Of a stretch of 64,000 bases of DNA, positions 9,655 to 19,023 are shown piece by piece. Origin of the DNA: Flagellimonas spongiicola. GTDB lineage: Bacteria; Bacteroidota; Bacteroidia; Flavobacteriales; Flavobacteriaceae. Where the stretch lies: contig NZ_JAMFMA010000001.1 of NCBI RefSeq assembly GCF_023502425.1, forward strand, positions 1,240,001-1,304,000. Direction: 5' to 3'. Position 1 is the stretch's first letter. Every line of letters starts with the position of its first letter. Both the position numbers and the translations under genes were made by a program. Below the pieces are notes generated by a model that did no database searches, was not told the origin of the DNA, and was given only the letters and a program-made list of their open reading frames with translations.

Positions 9655-10922
9655 TAAATGAAATTAGCCAATTCTTTGGTAAGTTCCTTTCTGTGGAATT
9701 TTTCAACCCCAACTGCGCCTACTTTCAATGTGTCCTTTTTATAAGCACTATACCAATCTAAAATTACCTGTTTTATTGCCATTGGATTATCCGAGGATAC
9801 ATAGTTCCCTAAACTCATTTCGTTTACCATTTCGCCTGCTTCCCAGTTACTAGGACCCATTGCCAAAATAGGTCTCCTTGCATTCATGTATTCAAACAAT
9901 TTACCTGGTATGATACCTTGGGTTTCAACAGAATCAATTTCAAGTAGAAGCAATACTAGAGAATTTCGCTGTACTTGTTGCACTTTTTCATGATCTAGGT
10001 AGCCCATTTGGGTAGTAAACCGTGTTAGTCCATTTTCGGAAATGCTTTCAAGGACCTCTCCTCCTACTACCCCAGCCAGTTGAATTTTTAAATCATTGGC
10101 AAACTCAGCATTTTCAGCAACAATTTCCTTGAGAACATTCCATAAACTTCGCGGATTTCTTCCGGTCAATAGTGATCCTAAATGGGAGATGGTGAACTCT
10201 GAATCCAAGTTGGGTTCATTAATTGGTCCATCATATCCATTGGTGATAACTTTAATTGATTTATCAGTGATAGCTCTGAATTCGTTGGCCGTTGTCTTGC
10301 TGGTAGTAATAATTTTGTCAGCTTTGGTAAGAATCTCTTTCTCAAGATGCTTATGTTTTTTTTGAGATCCGACGGTCAATCGAAGTTTCTTATGGTATCC
10401 TATAGATGTCCAAGGGTCTCGGAAATCGGCAACCCATTGGATTTTCAACATTTTTTTTAAACCTAATCCAATCAAATGCAGACTATGTGGTGGCCCCGTC
10501 GTGATAACGGTTTCAATCTGTTCCTGTTTAATGATGGATGTAAGAAATTGAATTGACGGTTTGACCCAAAATTTTCGTGCGTCTGGAATAAACAAATTTC
10601 CCCTTATCCATAACATGGCCTTTTCAATTAGGGATTGTTCTTTTTCTTGGATAATTCCTGAGCTTATTTTTTTAGTCCGCTTTTTGGACAAAATTGAAGC
10701 CCAAGAATACGGTTCGCTAATCGGTTGTTTTAGTATCTGAACGTCTGTTGGGATTTCCTTTTCAAGTTTTGGATCAATAATTGGATAATGCGGATTCTCG
10801 GGTACGTAAACTATGGGTTGAATCCCAAAATCTTGAAGATACTTTACAAACTTAAGCCATCGCTGTACTCCTGGCCCACCTGCTGGCGGCCAATAATACG
10901 CTATGACCAATACCTTCCGCAT
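9654..10922 (-). CDS. Glycosyltransferase, GT4-like (GT-B fold)
   Basis: The 422-residue protein has an N-terminal GT-B domain starting KVLVIAYYWPPAGGPGVQRW, a motif common in bacterial glycosyl transferase group 1 proteins that marks the acceptor-side glycine loop. The C-terminal domain includes GLNKLFEYM-like sequence (GKLFEYMNARRPILAMG), where the donor-sugar Glu is expected. Together these indicate a cytoplasmic sugar transferase acting on a lipid-linked or surface glycan. Start and stop each overlap the neighbouring genes by one base, giving tight coupling with the flippase. The sugar specificity cannot be read from the sequence. Confidence 0.85.
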   Translation of the reverse strand: MRKVLVIAYYWPPAGGPGVQRWLKFVKYLQDFGIQPIVYVPENPHYPIIDPKLEKEIPTDVQILKQPISEPYSWASILSKKRTKKISSGIIQEKEQSLIEKAMLWIRGNLFIPDARKFWVKPSIQFLTSIIKQEQIETVITTGPPHSLHLIGLGLKKMLKIQWVADFRDPWTSIGYHKKLRLTVGSQKKHKHLEKEILTKADKIITTSKTTANEFRAITDKSIKVITNGYDGPINEPNLDSEFTISHLGSLLTGRNPRSLWNVLKEIVAENAEFANDLKIQLAGVVGGEVLESISENGLTRFTTQMGYLDHEKVQQVQRNSLVLLLLEIDSVETQGIIPGKLFEYMNARRPILAMGPSNWEAGEMVNEMSLGNYVSSDNPMAIKQVILDWYSAYKKDTLKVGAVGVEKFHRKELTKELANFI

Positions 10923-13357
10923 TATTCGTCTTTCTTTTTTCGTGAACGGAAGGAATACCCGATTCCTCCTAGAATTATCAGTCCCAATAGTATGTTGCTG
11001 AACATTGCTATTTGACTTCCTGTCTCAACAACTTTTGGTTGAAATTTAAATTCAATGGTATGATTACCGGCTGGCACCTTCATTCCCCGCAATGCATAAT
11101 TAACCTTATAATGCTGTACAGACTGCCCATCAATCATAGCATTCCAACCTTCCGGATAATGCATTTCAGAGAAAACAGCAAAGCCATCATTTGTATTGGA
11201 AGATTTATAGGTAATTACATCAGGTCGATAATCAACCAATTGGATTTGTGCTAATGAGTCTTGATCATAGCTTAAGCGGGTAACCGTGGGGTACGTATCA
11301 GTATTTACTACGGCAGTTGTTTTTGAGTTAAAATCAGTAAGCGCTTGAATTTCGTCATTTGCCGAATCCACAGGAATCAAGTTATCCACAAACCAGGCAT
11401 TCCCATTTGCATCATCATTTACAGCAGGAAAACTATTACCTTCTTCATCTTGTTGAATGATATATTTAACATTCAGCATATTTAACACCTCTAAATTGTT
11501 CCGATACAAATGGAATTCAAATAAATCCTGCAGTTGTCTTGGTTTGGCAGCATGATAACCTCCAATGGATTTGTGGAAGTAGGATGTTCTTGCGCCATTT
11601 AGTCCTTCTTGTGGATCAAATACTCGAAATACGGAATCATCTTGCTGGATCATCTGATCCAATTGACTTGCTTGAAATGGATTGGTGATTTGACGCTGAC
11701 GGACAAAATCTTCTTCATTGACGTACCGCTGGTCTACCCCAACTAAATCCATAACAATTAATAATCCCATGACCAAGGCAACCAAGTTTTTGCCAATTTT
11801 TTCCTTAATGAAAAACCACAAGGCCAAAGCTGCCAGTGCAACATAAATCAAAGACCTAAAGGTATCGCTGATATATACGGCCTTCCTGTCACTACGAAGC
11901 ACATCTAGTAAAGGATCACCAAAATATTGTCTGTAAGTATCATCATTGGCTCCTTCAAATGAAAGTATACCGGATAACACAAAAATCAAAATGACTATTC
12001 CAAGAGTGACTGCCGAACTCCATTTTAGGGCATCCAGCTTCTTTTTGGCACTAATTTTATTTCTAAAAAGCGCCATAACTCCCAAAATACCCAAAGCAGG
12101 GATACATAGCTCCAAGACTACTTGAATACTTGAAACAGCCCTAAATTTATTGTATAAGGGAAAATAATCAATCATGAAATTGGTAAGAGCAGGAAAGTTC
12201 TTTCCCCATGATAACAGTAAGGACAATACAACTCCAGCCAATAACCACCATCTTTTCTTTTTGGGAGCAATGAAAAGCCCAAGTATAAATAAGAACAAAA
12301 CAACGGCTCCTACATATGCAGGGGCTGCAGGTCCTGATGCCGGATGAGGTCCCCAATAAAGATACAGTCCTGAGATTTCCAAGGCCTGGGTTGGACTAAG
12401 GCCTTGTTTGGTAAGGTATTCGTAGACTTTTGATTTGTTACCTAAATCTTCCCTTCCAGAACCGCCGAACATTCTTGGCACAAATAAATCCAGTGATTCC
12501 GTAATTCCATAACTATAATACGTAATGTAATCACGATCTAGCCCGGTTGAAACTTCCTTTACACTGCCATCTGGATTTATGGTAAGTTCAGATTTACCAC
12601 GGGTACTCCAGTCGGCATATTCTTTTGTTGCCATCAAGCTTGTGGCATTTGTGGCTATGGATAGTACAACGGCAGCAACTAAAATTCCAACAGAGGAAAA
12701 AAAGTGTTTTAATTGTTTATCTCGAATAGCATAAATAAGTTGTACCAATCCCAACAGCAAAACCAATAGCATAAAATAATAGGTCATTTGGTAATGGTTG
12801 GCGTTAATCTCCAAGGCCATGGCCAACGCTGTTAGAATAAAACCTGCCAGGTATTTCCGTCGGAACACTAAAACAATTCCAGCCAAGACCATTGGAATGT
12901 AGCCCAAGGCATGTGCTTTTGCATTATGGCCAACACCTAAAATGATAATCAAATAGGTTGAAAAGCCAAAAGCAAGCGCGCCCAAAATGGCCAATCGATA
13001 CTCCACTTTCATACTAAGCATCAGTATGTAAAACCCAATAAGGTATAGAAATAGATAGTCTGCAGGCCTCGGTAAAAAACGAATTAAGCGATCTAATTTC
13101 TTAATGTAGTCATGAGGGTAATTTGCGCCTAACTGATAAGTTGGCATGCCTCCAAATGCACTGTTCGTCCAATAAGATTCTTCACCAGTCAAGTCTTTAT
13201 AATCATTTCTTTCTTTGGCCATGCCGCTATACTGGGCAATGTCAGACTGAAAGATGGCCTTTCCCTGTAGAACTGGATAAAAGTATAACAGGGATGAAAG
13301 AATAAAGAAGCCTATGACACATAAATGGGTGCTAAGCGCTTTTACAGAAAGATTCAT
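10922..13357 (-). CDS. YfhO-like polytopic membrane protein (putative glycosyltransferase)
   Basis: The 811-residue integral membrane protein has an N-terminal membrane helix, about a dozen further hydrophobic segments, and a large extracytoplasmic C-terminal domain (about 560-780) before a final helix (FSNILLGLIILGGIGY) and a basic tail. The arrangement, with FQSDIAQYSGM early and EMHYPEGWNAMIDG late, matches the YfhO family (GT-C-like). Gram-positive YfhO members act in glycosylation of lipoteichoic acid; the flavobacterial role is not established. It is the first gene of the glycan operon and probably adds sugars on the periplasmic face. Family assignment is firm, function is inferred. Confidence 0.8.
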   Translation of the reverse strand: MNLSVKALSTHLCVIGFFILSSLLYFYPVLQGKAIFQSDIAQYSGMAKERNDYKDLTGEESYWTNSAFGGMPTYQLGANYPHDYIKKLDRLIRFLPRPADYLFLYLIGFYILMLSMKVEYRLAILGALAFGFSTYLIIILGVGHNAKAHALGYIPMVLAGIVLVFRRKYLAGFILTALAMALEINANHYQMTYYFMLLVLLLGLVQLIYAIRDKQLKHFFSSVGILVAAVVLSIATNATSLMATKEYADWSTRGKSELTINPDGSVKEVSTGLDRDYITYYSYGITESLDLFVPRMFGGSGREDLGNKSKVYEYLTKQGLSPTQALEISGLYLYWGPHPASGPAAPAYVGAVVLFLFILGLFIAPKKKRWWLLAGVVLSLLLSWGKNFPALTNFMIDYFPLYNKFRAVSSIQVVLELCIPALGILGVMALFRNKISAKKKLDALKWSSAVTLGIVILIFVLSGILSFEGANDDTYRQYFGDPLLDVLRSDRKAVYISDTFRSLIYVALAALALWFFIKEKIGKNLVALVMGLLIVMDLVGVDQRYVNEEDFVRQRQITNPFQASQLDQMIQQDDSVFRVFDPQEGLNGARTSYFHKSIGGYHAAKPRQLQDLFEFHLYRNNLEVLNMLNVKYIIQQDEEGNSFPAVNDDANGNAWFVDNLIPVDSANDEIQALTDFNSKTTAVVNTDTYPTVTRLSYDQDSLAQIQLVDYRPDVITYKSSNTNDGFAVFSEMHYPEGWNAMIDGQSVQHYKVNYALRGMKVPAGNHTIEFKFQPKVVETGSQIAMFSNILLGLIILGGIGYSFRSRKKKDE

Positions 13358-13380
13358 GGATTGATTTTGAATGACAAATA

Positions 13381-13641
13381 TTAGTCAATTTCTTCAAAAT
13401 CTATGTATTCTCCAACTTTTTTTGAGGGATTGGATTTTGGGTTTGGTCGTTTAAATATGGAAGTCTCTCCATCTTTGGTTTCTTTTCCAGCGGCTTCATG
13501 AAAATTACCAAACTGCTGTCCAAAACGTTGTTCGCTTTTGCGAACCGCATAATTCAAAAGTCTAGGAGCCAGCCACCTTAGCAGTAATTTAACCGCGTAG
13601 TATACTAAGATAACTAGTAAAATCGTTTGTAATAAAACCAT
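13381..13641 (-). CDS. DUF4834-like small membrane protein
   Basis: This 86-residue protein has one N-terminal hydrophobic helix (VLLQTILLVILVYYAVKLL), then a basic stretch and a polar tail ending GEYIDFEEID. It resembles the DUF4834 family of Bacteroidota, whose function is unknown. It sits 23 bases upstream of the YfhO-like gene on the same strand and may be co-transcribed with it. Confidence 0.75.
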   Translation of the reverse strand: MVLLQTILLVILVYYAVKLLLRWLAPRLLNYAVRKSEQRFGQQFGNFHEAAGKETKDGETSIFKRPNPKSNPSKKVGEYIDFEEID

Positions 13642-13726
13642 ATAACAATAGCTATTGCATCAAAATTACATTGTTAGTACCGTAATCGTACCTAAAGTTT
13701 CATAAAATAGTATTAAAATCAGTTAT

Positions 13727-14710
13727 ATGGATTTCCCCTCGTTTAAAAAAGCACTGCTCCTTTTTTGTTTCATTCCAATGTGTGGGATGGCACAATATAC
13801 CGATGTCATCAACTCAAATAGACCTGGTAGGGCCGTTAGTGCATATGCGGTTGGTAAGAATGTAGTTCAAGCTGAAATTGGGCTGGTTTATGAACAGCAG
13901 GATAATGCGGATCTTAATACGGATTCCAATATTTTTGGAACCGACATTGCCCTACGATATGGTTTATTATTTGAAACCTTGGAAGTAGTATATGAAGGAT
14001 CCTTTATATCACAAAACATCACTTTTACACAGTTAGGTACAGAAGAACGCCGTACCGATTTTTCAAGAAATCGTTTGGGATTAAAATTCTTGATTTTCGA
14101 TCCATTCAAAGATCCAGAGAAAAATAAACCCAATCTATATAGTTGGAGAGCCAACAATGTTTTTCAATTGAAAAACTTGGTACCCGCTGTTTCCATTTAC
14201 GGCGGTGCCACTTTTACCTTGGGTGATAATCCTTTCTATCCTGGAGATGGCACCGTAACACCAAGAGTTGGGGTTGCGACCCAAAGTAGATTATCACCGC
14301 GATTTGTGTTGATTTCCAATGTAGCTTACGATAGAATCGGTACTGATTTCCCTGAATGGAGCTATGCCATGTCTCTTAGCCATTCTTTCCGTGACCCCAA
14401 ATGGAGTGTATTTGTTGAAGGGCAAGGGTTTAGTGGGGACCGATATTCGGATATTTTGTTGCGAAGCGGAGTGGCCTATCTAATAAATGAAGATTTTCAA
14501 GCCGATTTCCATTTAGGTTCGGGATTCAAAAATGATCCGTCCAGAATATTTGCCGTATTAGGTATGTCATATAGACTAGATTTTCATAAGGACAAATTAA
14601 TTCCTATTGAAGATCAAAAAGCAGTGCAAGGAGGCAAAATCAAGAAAAATTCAGCAAAGAAGAAGCGTAAAAAAAAGAAAAAAGGAAAGAAAGATAAAGT
14701 TGACTTCTAA
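13727..14710 (+). CDS. Probable outer-membrane beta-barrel 'transporter' (phenol MetA-like), Lys-rich tail
   Basis: The 327-residue protein has a signal peptide (KKALLLFCFIPMCGMAQ) and then begins with DVINSNRPGRAVSAYAVGKNVVQAEIG, like the PF13557-type 'MetA pathway of phenol degradation' outer-membrane proteins of Bacteroidota. Alternating hydrophobic strands continue to about residue 290. The last 25 residues are almost entirely lysine, arginine and serine (KKKRKKKKKGKKDK), which is odd for an exported barrel and would lie in the periplasm or outside. The substrate is unknown. It is divergent from the DUF4834 gene. Confidence 0.7.
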   Translation: MDFPSFKKALLLFCFIPMCGMAQYTDVINSNRPGRAVSAYAVGKNVVQAEIGLVYEQQDNADLNTDSNIFGTDIALRYGLLFETLEVVYEGSFISQNITFTQLGTEERRTDFSRNRLGLKFLIFDPFKDPEKNKPNLYSWRANNVFQLKNLVPAVSIYGGATFTLGDNPFYPGDGTVTPRVGVATQSRLSPRFVLISNVAYDRIGTDFPEWSYAMSLSHSFRDPKWSVFVEGQGFSGDRYSDILLRSGVAYLINEDFQADFHLGSGFKNDPSRIFAVLGMSYRLDFHKDKLIPIEDQKAVQGGKIKKNSAKKKRKKKKKGKKDKVDF

Positions 14711-14775
14711 GTTTAGCGCATTTCATTTTTCTTCTACCAGATTATTCCTAATATTGGCCTTACAAACTCGTTTGC

Positions 14776-15894
14776 ATGGTCACAGTAAAACAGGTACAGT
14801 CCAAAGTTGATTTAAAACAATTCGTAAAATTCCCATTTTCCATTTATAAAGGTTCTCCGTACTGGGTTCCGCCTATCATCAAAGATGAAATGGAAACCTT
14901 CAATTCAGAAAAAAACCCTGTATTCCAAAATGCAGAAGCTACATTCTTTCTAGCATATAAGAACAATCAAATTGTTGGTCGGGTTGCAGCTATTATAAAT
15001 TGGCTGGAAGTCAAAGAACAAAAACTACTGAAAATGCGTTTTGGGTGGTTTGATTTTGTTGATGAACTTGAGGTATCAAAGGCTTTATTGGATAAAGTAG
15101 CCGAGATTGGCAAAAAGCACCAATTGGATTATATGGAAGGACCGGTTGGTTTTTCAAACCTTGATAAGGTGGGTGTTCTAATAGATGGTTTTGATCACAT
15201 TGGTACCATGATCACTTGGTATAACCATCCCTATTATCAAAAACATTACGAACAACACGGCTTTGTTAAGGAAAAAGAATACTTGGAAAATAAGTTCCTA
15301 TTTGCCAATGCGGACCCCAAGATTTTTGAAAAAGCCAATTTGTTGATTAAAAAAAGATATGGCCTTCGAGAACTTAATTTTACCAATAGCAAGGAAATTA
15401 TGCCTTGGGTGGACAAAATGTTTGATCTCTTCAACAGTAGTTATTCCAGCTTGGCCTCATTTGTAAAAATCACCGATGTCCAAAAAGAATATTTCAAGGA
15501 AAAATATATCAGTTTTATCAATCCTGAATACATTAAGTTCATTGTAAATAGCGACGATAACCTGGTGGCATTTGCCATTGTGATGCCTTCCTTTTCCAAA
15601 GCGCTCCAAAAAGCGAATGGAAAATTGTTCCCAACCGGTGTCTTCCATCTATTAAAAGCAAAGAAACACAGTAAGGATGTTATTTTTTATTTAATTGGAA
15701 TTCACCCAGATTTTCAAAATAAGGGAGTTACGGCCATTATTTTCAATGAATACTACAAAACCTTCATGAAGCGTGGTGTGATCAACTGTATTAGAACGCC
15801 TGAACTGGAAGAAAACGTGGCGATTCGTCAAATGTGGAAGCATTTTGACCCTGTGACGCATAAAAGACGTAGAACATTCAAAAAGCAACTTTAG
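14776..15894 (+). CDS. GNAT-superfamily acyltransferase-like protein
   Basis: The 372-residue cytoplasmic protein resembles a Bacteroidota family of large GNAT-like proteins. The N-terminal half contains KGSPYWVPPIIKDE and an acetyltransferase-like segment with QIVGRVAAIINW. The C-terminal half has a second GNAT-like core (FYLIGIHPDFQNKGVTAIIFNEYYK), which matches the acyl-CoA-binding Q/R-x-x-G-x-A loop with a degenerate pattern (QNKGVT). Acceptor substrate unknown. It starts 65 bases after the barrel gene. Confidence 0.7.
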   Translation: MVTVKQVQSKVDLKQFVKFPFSIYKGSPYWVPPIIKDEMETFNSEKNPVFQNAEATFFLAYKNNQIVGRVAAIINWLEVKEQKLLKMRFGWFDFVDELEVSKALLDKVAEIGKKHQLDYMEGPVGFSNLDKVGVLIDGFDHIGTMITWYNHPYYQKHYEQHGFVKEKEYLENKFLFANADPKIFEKANLLIKKRYGLRELNFTNSKEIMPWVDKMFDLFNSSYSSLASFVKITDVQKEYFKEKYISFINPEYIKFIVNSDDNLVAFAIVMPSFSKALQKANGKLFPTGVFHLLKAKKHSKDVIFYLIGIHPDFQNKGVTAIIFNEYYKTFMKRGVINCIRTPELEENVAIRQMWKHFDPVTHKRRRTFKKQL

Positions 15895-15978
15895 TTTAAC
15901 TCACATTTTATTTATAGCAACAATTTTGTGTATTGATTTTCGTTTTTGGCAGGATAACCTTTAACCAATTCTAACGTC

Positions 15979-16422
15979 ATGATTAATCGTATTGTAGCAG
16001 TTATTTTTTTCGCATTACTTGGATTAACAACAAATGCCCAAGACCAAACCTATGAAGGTACACTTCAAAACTTGTTTGAAAAAAATGGTTCTTACGAGAC
16101 TTTTCAAGTAGTGGTCGTACAGTTGTTTGATATGTATCGACAAAACTATAACGATGTTGATACAGAAACCTGGGATAAACTGGAACAGGAATTCAAAAAT
16201 ACTTCAATGTCCGATTTAGTGAGTCTCTTAACACCTGTCTATGAAAAATATTTGACCCAAGAGGATTTGCAGATTATGATCAACTTCTACGACAGTCCCA
16301 CGGGTAAGAAATATGCCAAATACACCCCAACAATATCGCAGGAATCAATGGCAATTGGTCAAGAATGGGGCCTTCAAATCGGTCAAAAAGTTTTACAACG
16401 CCTTGAGGAAGAAGGGTTCTAA
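15979..16422 (+). CDS. DUF2059 domain secreted protein
   Basis: This 147-residue protein has a signal peptide (MINRIVAVIFFALLGLTTNAQ) and an all-helical domain with the DUF2059 pattern: YEKYLTQEDLQIMINFYDSPTGKK followed by a Met-rich QESMAIGQEWG helix. Members are periplasmic or secreted proteins of unknown role. It stands alone on the plus strand. Confidence 0.85.
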   Translation: MINRIVAVIFFALLGLTTNAQDQTYEGTLQNLFEKNGSYETFQVVVVQLFDMYRQNYNDVDTETWDKLEQEFKNTSMSDLVSLLTPVYEKYLTQEDLQIMINFYDSPTGKKYAKYTPTISQESMAIGQEWGLQIGQKVLQRLEEEGF

Positions 16423-16548
16423 CCTAATTCCAATTGGTACTTGATTAGTTTTATAACTAGTACACATTTATAAAAATTAGCACCATAGCTTGGAATTTGC
16501 ACCGGGCTTATTTTCATATCTTTATAAGAATAAAACCTTGCTTTTCTT

Positions 16549-17415
16549 ATGGAATTGAATAAAAAAGAACGAAAAAAAGCCCATGATTTAATGGAATTAT
16601 GGGAGGATGATGTGCTAGAGAGATACCCTGAGGAAGGCAAAAAATCAAAGAAGGAATTTCGAAATTATGATAACCCTGCCCGAGATACGGTTCGAGAATT
16701 TTATCGCCAAAACCATAAGTACCAAACCTATGATTTTGTGCAAGAAAAGAAAAAGGAATTTCTGGGGCTAGATCGAAAACCCATGAGCTTATGGGATGCT
16801 GTTGAATACTTGAATACGCTTATTGACGATTCCGATCCAGACATTGATTTAGATCAAACCCAACATTTATTACAGACATCAGAAGCCATACGAGCAGATG
16901 GTCATCCCGATTGGTTTGTTTTGACCGGGTTTCTTCATGATTTAGGTAAAGTATTATGCTTATACGGGGAACCCCAATGGGCAGTGGTTGGCGATACGTT
17001 TCCTGTTGGTTGCAAATTCTCAGATAAAATTGTTTACCCAGAATTTTTTGATGCCAATCCTGACAATACCAATGAACGTTTCAACACCAAATTGGGCGTT
17101 TATGAGGAAAATTGCGGTTTGAATAATGTAGATATGTCTTGGGGACATGATGAATATTTATATCATGTCATGAAAGATTATTTACCCCAGGAAGGCCTGT
17201 ATATGATTCGCTATCACAGTTTTTATGCACAACATAGGGAGCAGGCATATAATCATTTGATGGACAAACATGATCATGAAATGTTTAAATGGGTAGACAA
17301 ATTCAACCCCTATGATTTGTATACTAAAGCTCCAGTGCGTCCCAATGTGGATGAACTGAGGCCCTACTACGAGGATCTAGCCTCAAAATTCTTACCGGAT
17401 ACTATTCGATTCTAG
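16549..17415 (+). CDS. Inositol oxygenase (MIOX) family protein
   Basis: The 288-residue protein matches myo-inositol oxygenase, a non-haem di-iron enzyme that cleaves myo-inositol to D-glucuronate. All six metal ligands of the family are present with the expected spacing: His106 (QTQHLLQT), His130-Asp131 (FLHDLGK), His200 (SWGHDEY), His223 (RYHSFYA) and Asp256 (NPYDLYTK). Length matches animal MIOX (about 285). The enzyme is uncommon in bacteria. The start ATG at 16549 begins [10 protein letters not shown] sodium-solute symporter starts 3 bases after its stop, so uptake and oxidation of inositol or a related polyol are likely linked. Substrate identity is inference. Confidence 0.88.
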   Translation: MELNKKERKKAHDLMELWEDDVLERYPEEGKKSKKEFRNYDNPARDTVREFYRQNHKYQTYDFVQEKKKEFLGLDRKPMSLWDAVEYLNTLIDDSDPDIDLDQTQHLLQTSEAIRADGHPDWFVLTGFLHDLGKVLCLYGEPQWAVVGDTFPVGCKFSDKIVYPEFFDANPDNTNERFNTKLGVYEENCGLNNVDMSWGHDEYLYHVMKDYLPQEGLYMIRYHSFYAQHREQAYNHLMDKHDHEMFKWVDKFNPYDLYTKAPVRPNVDELRPYYEDLASKFLPDTIRF

Positions 17416-17418
17416 TGA

Positions 17419-19023
17419 ATGGTACAGTTTCTTGGATTTTTGGTTTTCACTGGTTTTGTTGCAGCTTTTTCAAGTTGGAAGCTCCGTAAAGACCGTTTGT
17501 CCACAAAAGATGGGTATTTTCTAGGAGGTCGGAGTTTGACGGGAATCGTAATCGCTGGTTCCCTCCTATTGACCAATATTTCCACAGAACATTTGGTTGG
17601 AATGAATGGTGATGCCTATAAGCATGGTGCAATTATAATTGCTTGGGAGGTAACGTCAGCATTGGCTTTGGTAGCTGCTGCTTTATATTTCGCGCCACGC
17701 TATCTTAAAATGGGATTAACCACAATTCCAGAATTTTTAGAGAAACGGTTCGATGGATTGACGCGAACGATTATCGCATTATTATTGATTGTTTCTTTCG
17801 TTTCCACACTTCTTCCCATTGTTCTATATTCTGGCGCAATCAGTATTGAGCAAATCTTCGATATTTCCAACTTATTAGGGATAGCGCAGCGTGAAGGACT
17901 ATGGTTAACCGTTGTGGTGGTTGGTGGAATTGGAGCAATCTATGCCATTTTTGGTGGATTGAAAATGGTTGTTTATACAGATACCATTAATGGTATAGGT
18001 CTATTAATTGCGGGAATTTCAATTCCCATACTAGCATTATGGGATATTGGGGATGGAAACGTTCTTGAAGGTTTTCAATCCGTATACCAAAAGATTCCAG
18101 ATAAATTCAATGTTATCAGTGATGAAAATTCAATTGGGCAAGGATCCAGAGATGCCATAATGCCTTTTGGTGTGTTGTTTACCGGGTTGATTATCAATCA
18201 GCTCTATTTTTGGACCATGCATCAATCCATAATACAAAGAGCCCTTGGTGCCGTGAGCTTAAAAGAAGCACAAAAAGGATTACTCTACACGGGTTTACTT
18301 AAAATCTTGATTCCGCTGATCATTGTTCTCCCCGGGATTATCGCATTCTATTATTTTAACGATCAATTTTTCACCCAAAAAGAGTTGGTATACCCGAGTT
18401 TGGTTAAAAAAGTACTACCGATCTGGATGACCGGATTTTTTGTGGCGGTTCTCATGGGGGCCATTTTAAGCACATTCAATAGCGCATTGAATAGCGCAGC
18501 AACCATATTCAGTCTAGGGATTTACAAACGCTACATCAATACGAACGCTTCTGATGCCTCTTTAGTGAAGATAGGAAAATCCACATCCGCCTTGCTCGCT
18601 GTTTTCGCCATTGGTATTGCACCCTTTGTAGCTTTTGCCCCAAGAGGTCTTTATCAATTACTACAGCAACTTAATGGCATATTCTTCATTCCTATGGCCA
18701 CAGTGATCCTAGCTGGATTTTTTCTTCCAAAAGTTTCGGCAATTGGAGCAAAAGTTGGTTTACTGTTTGGGCTGCTATTTTATGTAAGTGTTAATTTTAT
18801 TTTTAAAATAGACCTACATTACGTCCATATCTGGGGACTGGAGTTTATTTTGAACATTGGAGTTATGCTATTGGTTTCCAGATGGTACCCGAGAATCAAC
18901 ACTTTTAAAATCACAGATGTTGGGGTTGTGGATATAATCCAATGGAAATATGCCAAAGTCTTCAGTATACTACTCGTAATACTGACCTTGGCCGTCTATA
19001 TTGGCTTGGGTAAAATTACCTGA
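17419..19023 (+). CDS. Sodium:solute symporter (SSS/SLC5 family)
   Basis: The 534-residue polytopic inner-membrane protein has about 13-14 transmembrane segments. The family motifs are visible: GGRSLTGIVIAGSLLLTNIST in the first helices, IYAIFGGLKMVVYTD, and FVAVLMGAILSTFNSALNSAATIF, which carries the Ser/Thr residues expected at the sodium site. The close spacing to the inositol oxygenase gene (3 bases) suggests one operon and import of the oxygenase substrate. SSS members also move sugars, so glucose-type substrates cannot be excluded. Its TGA abuts the convergent gene stop with no gap. Confidence 0.88.
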   Translation: MVQFLGFLVFTGFVAAFSSWKLRKDRLSTKDGYFLGGRSLTGIVIAGSLLLTNISTEHLVGMNGDAYKHGAIIIAWEVTSALALVAAALYFAPRYLKMGLTTIPEFLEKRFDGLTRTIIALLLIVSFVSTLLPIVLYSGAISIEQIFDISNLLGIAQREGLWLTVVVVGGIGAIYAIFGGLKMVVYTDTINGIGLLIAGISIPILALWDIGDGNVLEGFQSVYQKIPDKFNVISDENSIGQGSRDAIMPFGVLFTGLIINQLYFWTMHQSIIQRALGAVSLKEAQKGLLYTGLLKILIPLIIVLPGIIAFYYFNDQFFTQKELVYPSLVKKVLPIWMTGFFVAVLMGAILSTFNSALNSAATIFSLGIYKRYINTNASDASLVKIGKSTSALLAVFAIGIAPFVAFAPRGLYQLLQQLNGIFFIPMATVILAGFFLPKVSAIGAKVGLLFGLLFYVSVNFIFKIDLHYVHIWGLEFILNIGVMLLVSRWYPRINTFKITDVGVVDIIQWKYAKVFSILLVILTLAVYIGLGKIT

